DNA of 5,993 nucleotides from DATAWZ01 sp036266975. Lineage in GTDB: Bacteria > Actinomycetota > Thermoleophilia > Solirubrobacterales > Solirubrobacteraceae. Below the pieces are notes generated by a model, which saw only the letters and a list, made by a program, of their open reading frames with translations, had not been told where the DNA came from and searched no databases. The position numbers were made by a program, and so were the translations under genes. The stretch covers positions 1-5,993 of the forward strand of contig DATAWZ010000165.1 in the NCBI GenBank assembly GCA_036266975.1, written 5' to 3'. Positions 5,822-5,993 of the stretch are shown piece by piece; the first letter of the stretch is position 1, and each line of letters opens with the position of its first letter.

Positions 5822-5993
5822 TTAGTCCCGCTGGAAGGCGTATTTCGGCCGGCGGTGGTCGGTCCCGCACAGCGGCAGCGGATCGCCGCACATCTCGGTC
5901 AGGCGCGAGACGATCCGCGTGCCGATCTGCTCGCTGAGCTCGTCGGGCTCGGCGTTGGTGGTCAGCACGACCGAGCGCTCGTCCTCGTAGCGC
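5822..5993 (-). CDS. DnaC/IstB-type AAA+ ATPase (probable replicative helicase loader), C-terminal 56 residues
   Basis: A minus-strand frame is open from the window edge to TAA (complement of 5822-5824), giving 56 residues plus one leftover base; the start lies outside. It begins RYEDERSVVLTTNAEPDEL, where TTN is the sensor-1 motif of DnaC/DnaI/IstB ATPases, and continues EQIGTRIVSRLTEMCG, the arginine-finger region (RI.SRL) conserved in that family. The tail GTDHRRPKYAFQRD fits the end of such proteins. These ATPases load the replicative helicase DnaB; IstB relatives assist IS21 transposition. Position next to purA, with no transposase in view, favours the housekeeping loader. In Bacillus the replicative helicase gene also lies close to purA, so I would expect dnaB and rplI further upstream. 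The fragment lacks the Walker motifs, so the assignment rests on the C-terminal signatures only. Confidence 0.75.
   Translation of the reverse strand, partial: RYEDERSVVLTTNAEPDELSEQIGTRIVSRLTEMCGDPLPLCGTDHRRPKYAFQRD

Overview
The window is very GC-rich, with G or C at nearly every third codon position, and reads as a stretch of actinobacterial chromosome. The mix of genes (an arylsulfotransferase-type secreted or surface enzyme, a DHA2 efflux pump with a C-terminal winged helix, and a DnaC-like helicase loader next to purA) and the near absence of Shine-Dalgarno sites suggest Thermoleophilia (Solirubrobacter/Conexibacter-like). That placement is inferred from protein style, not from a marker gene.

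Layout: the plus strand carries the 3' part of an arylsulfotransferase-family gene (to 779), a 61-nt gap filled by two back-to-back hairpins, an intact DHA2/EmrB-type drug exporter with a fused MarR-like domain (841-2823), a half-length DUF4395 membrane protein (2864-3115), a 253-nt non-coding stretch, and a complete UDP-GlcNAc 2-epimerase (3369-4427). The minus strand carries a complete adenylosuccinate synthetase, purA (5795-4476), preceded by the 3' end of a DnaC/IstB-type ATPase (5993-5822). wecB and purA converge. A near-perfect 23-bp inverted repeat fills the space between them, with its ends lying exactly on the two TAG stop codons.

How the genes relate: the helicase loader and purA look like a replication/purine housekeeping pair. 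The plus-strand genes look like cell-envelope and export functions (sulfotransfer, efflux, membrane protein, UDP-ManNAc supply) and do not form one obvious pathway. I see no mobile element, CRISPR array, tRNA, rRNA or phage gene.

The regulatory DNA is more unusual than the genes. Three of the four intact starts (exporter, wecB, purA) have a TANNNT -10-like hexamer 6-10 nt upstream of the start codon and no usable Shine-Dalgarno, as expected for leaderless transcripts. At the exporter the hexamer lies at the centre of a 16-bp perfect palindrome, a plausible operator. I found no clear new multi-gene system; the best leads are these regulatory structures and the transporter-winged-helix fusion.
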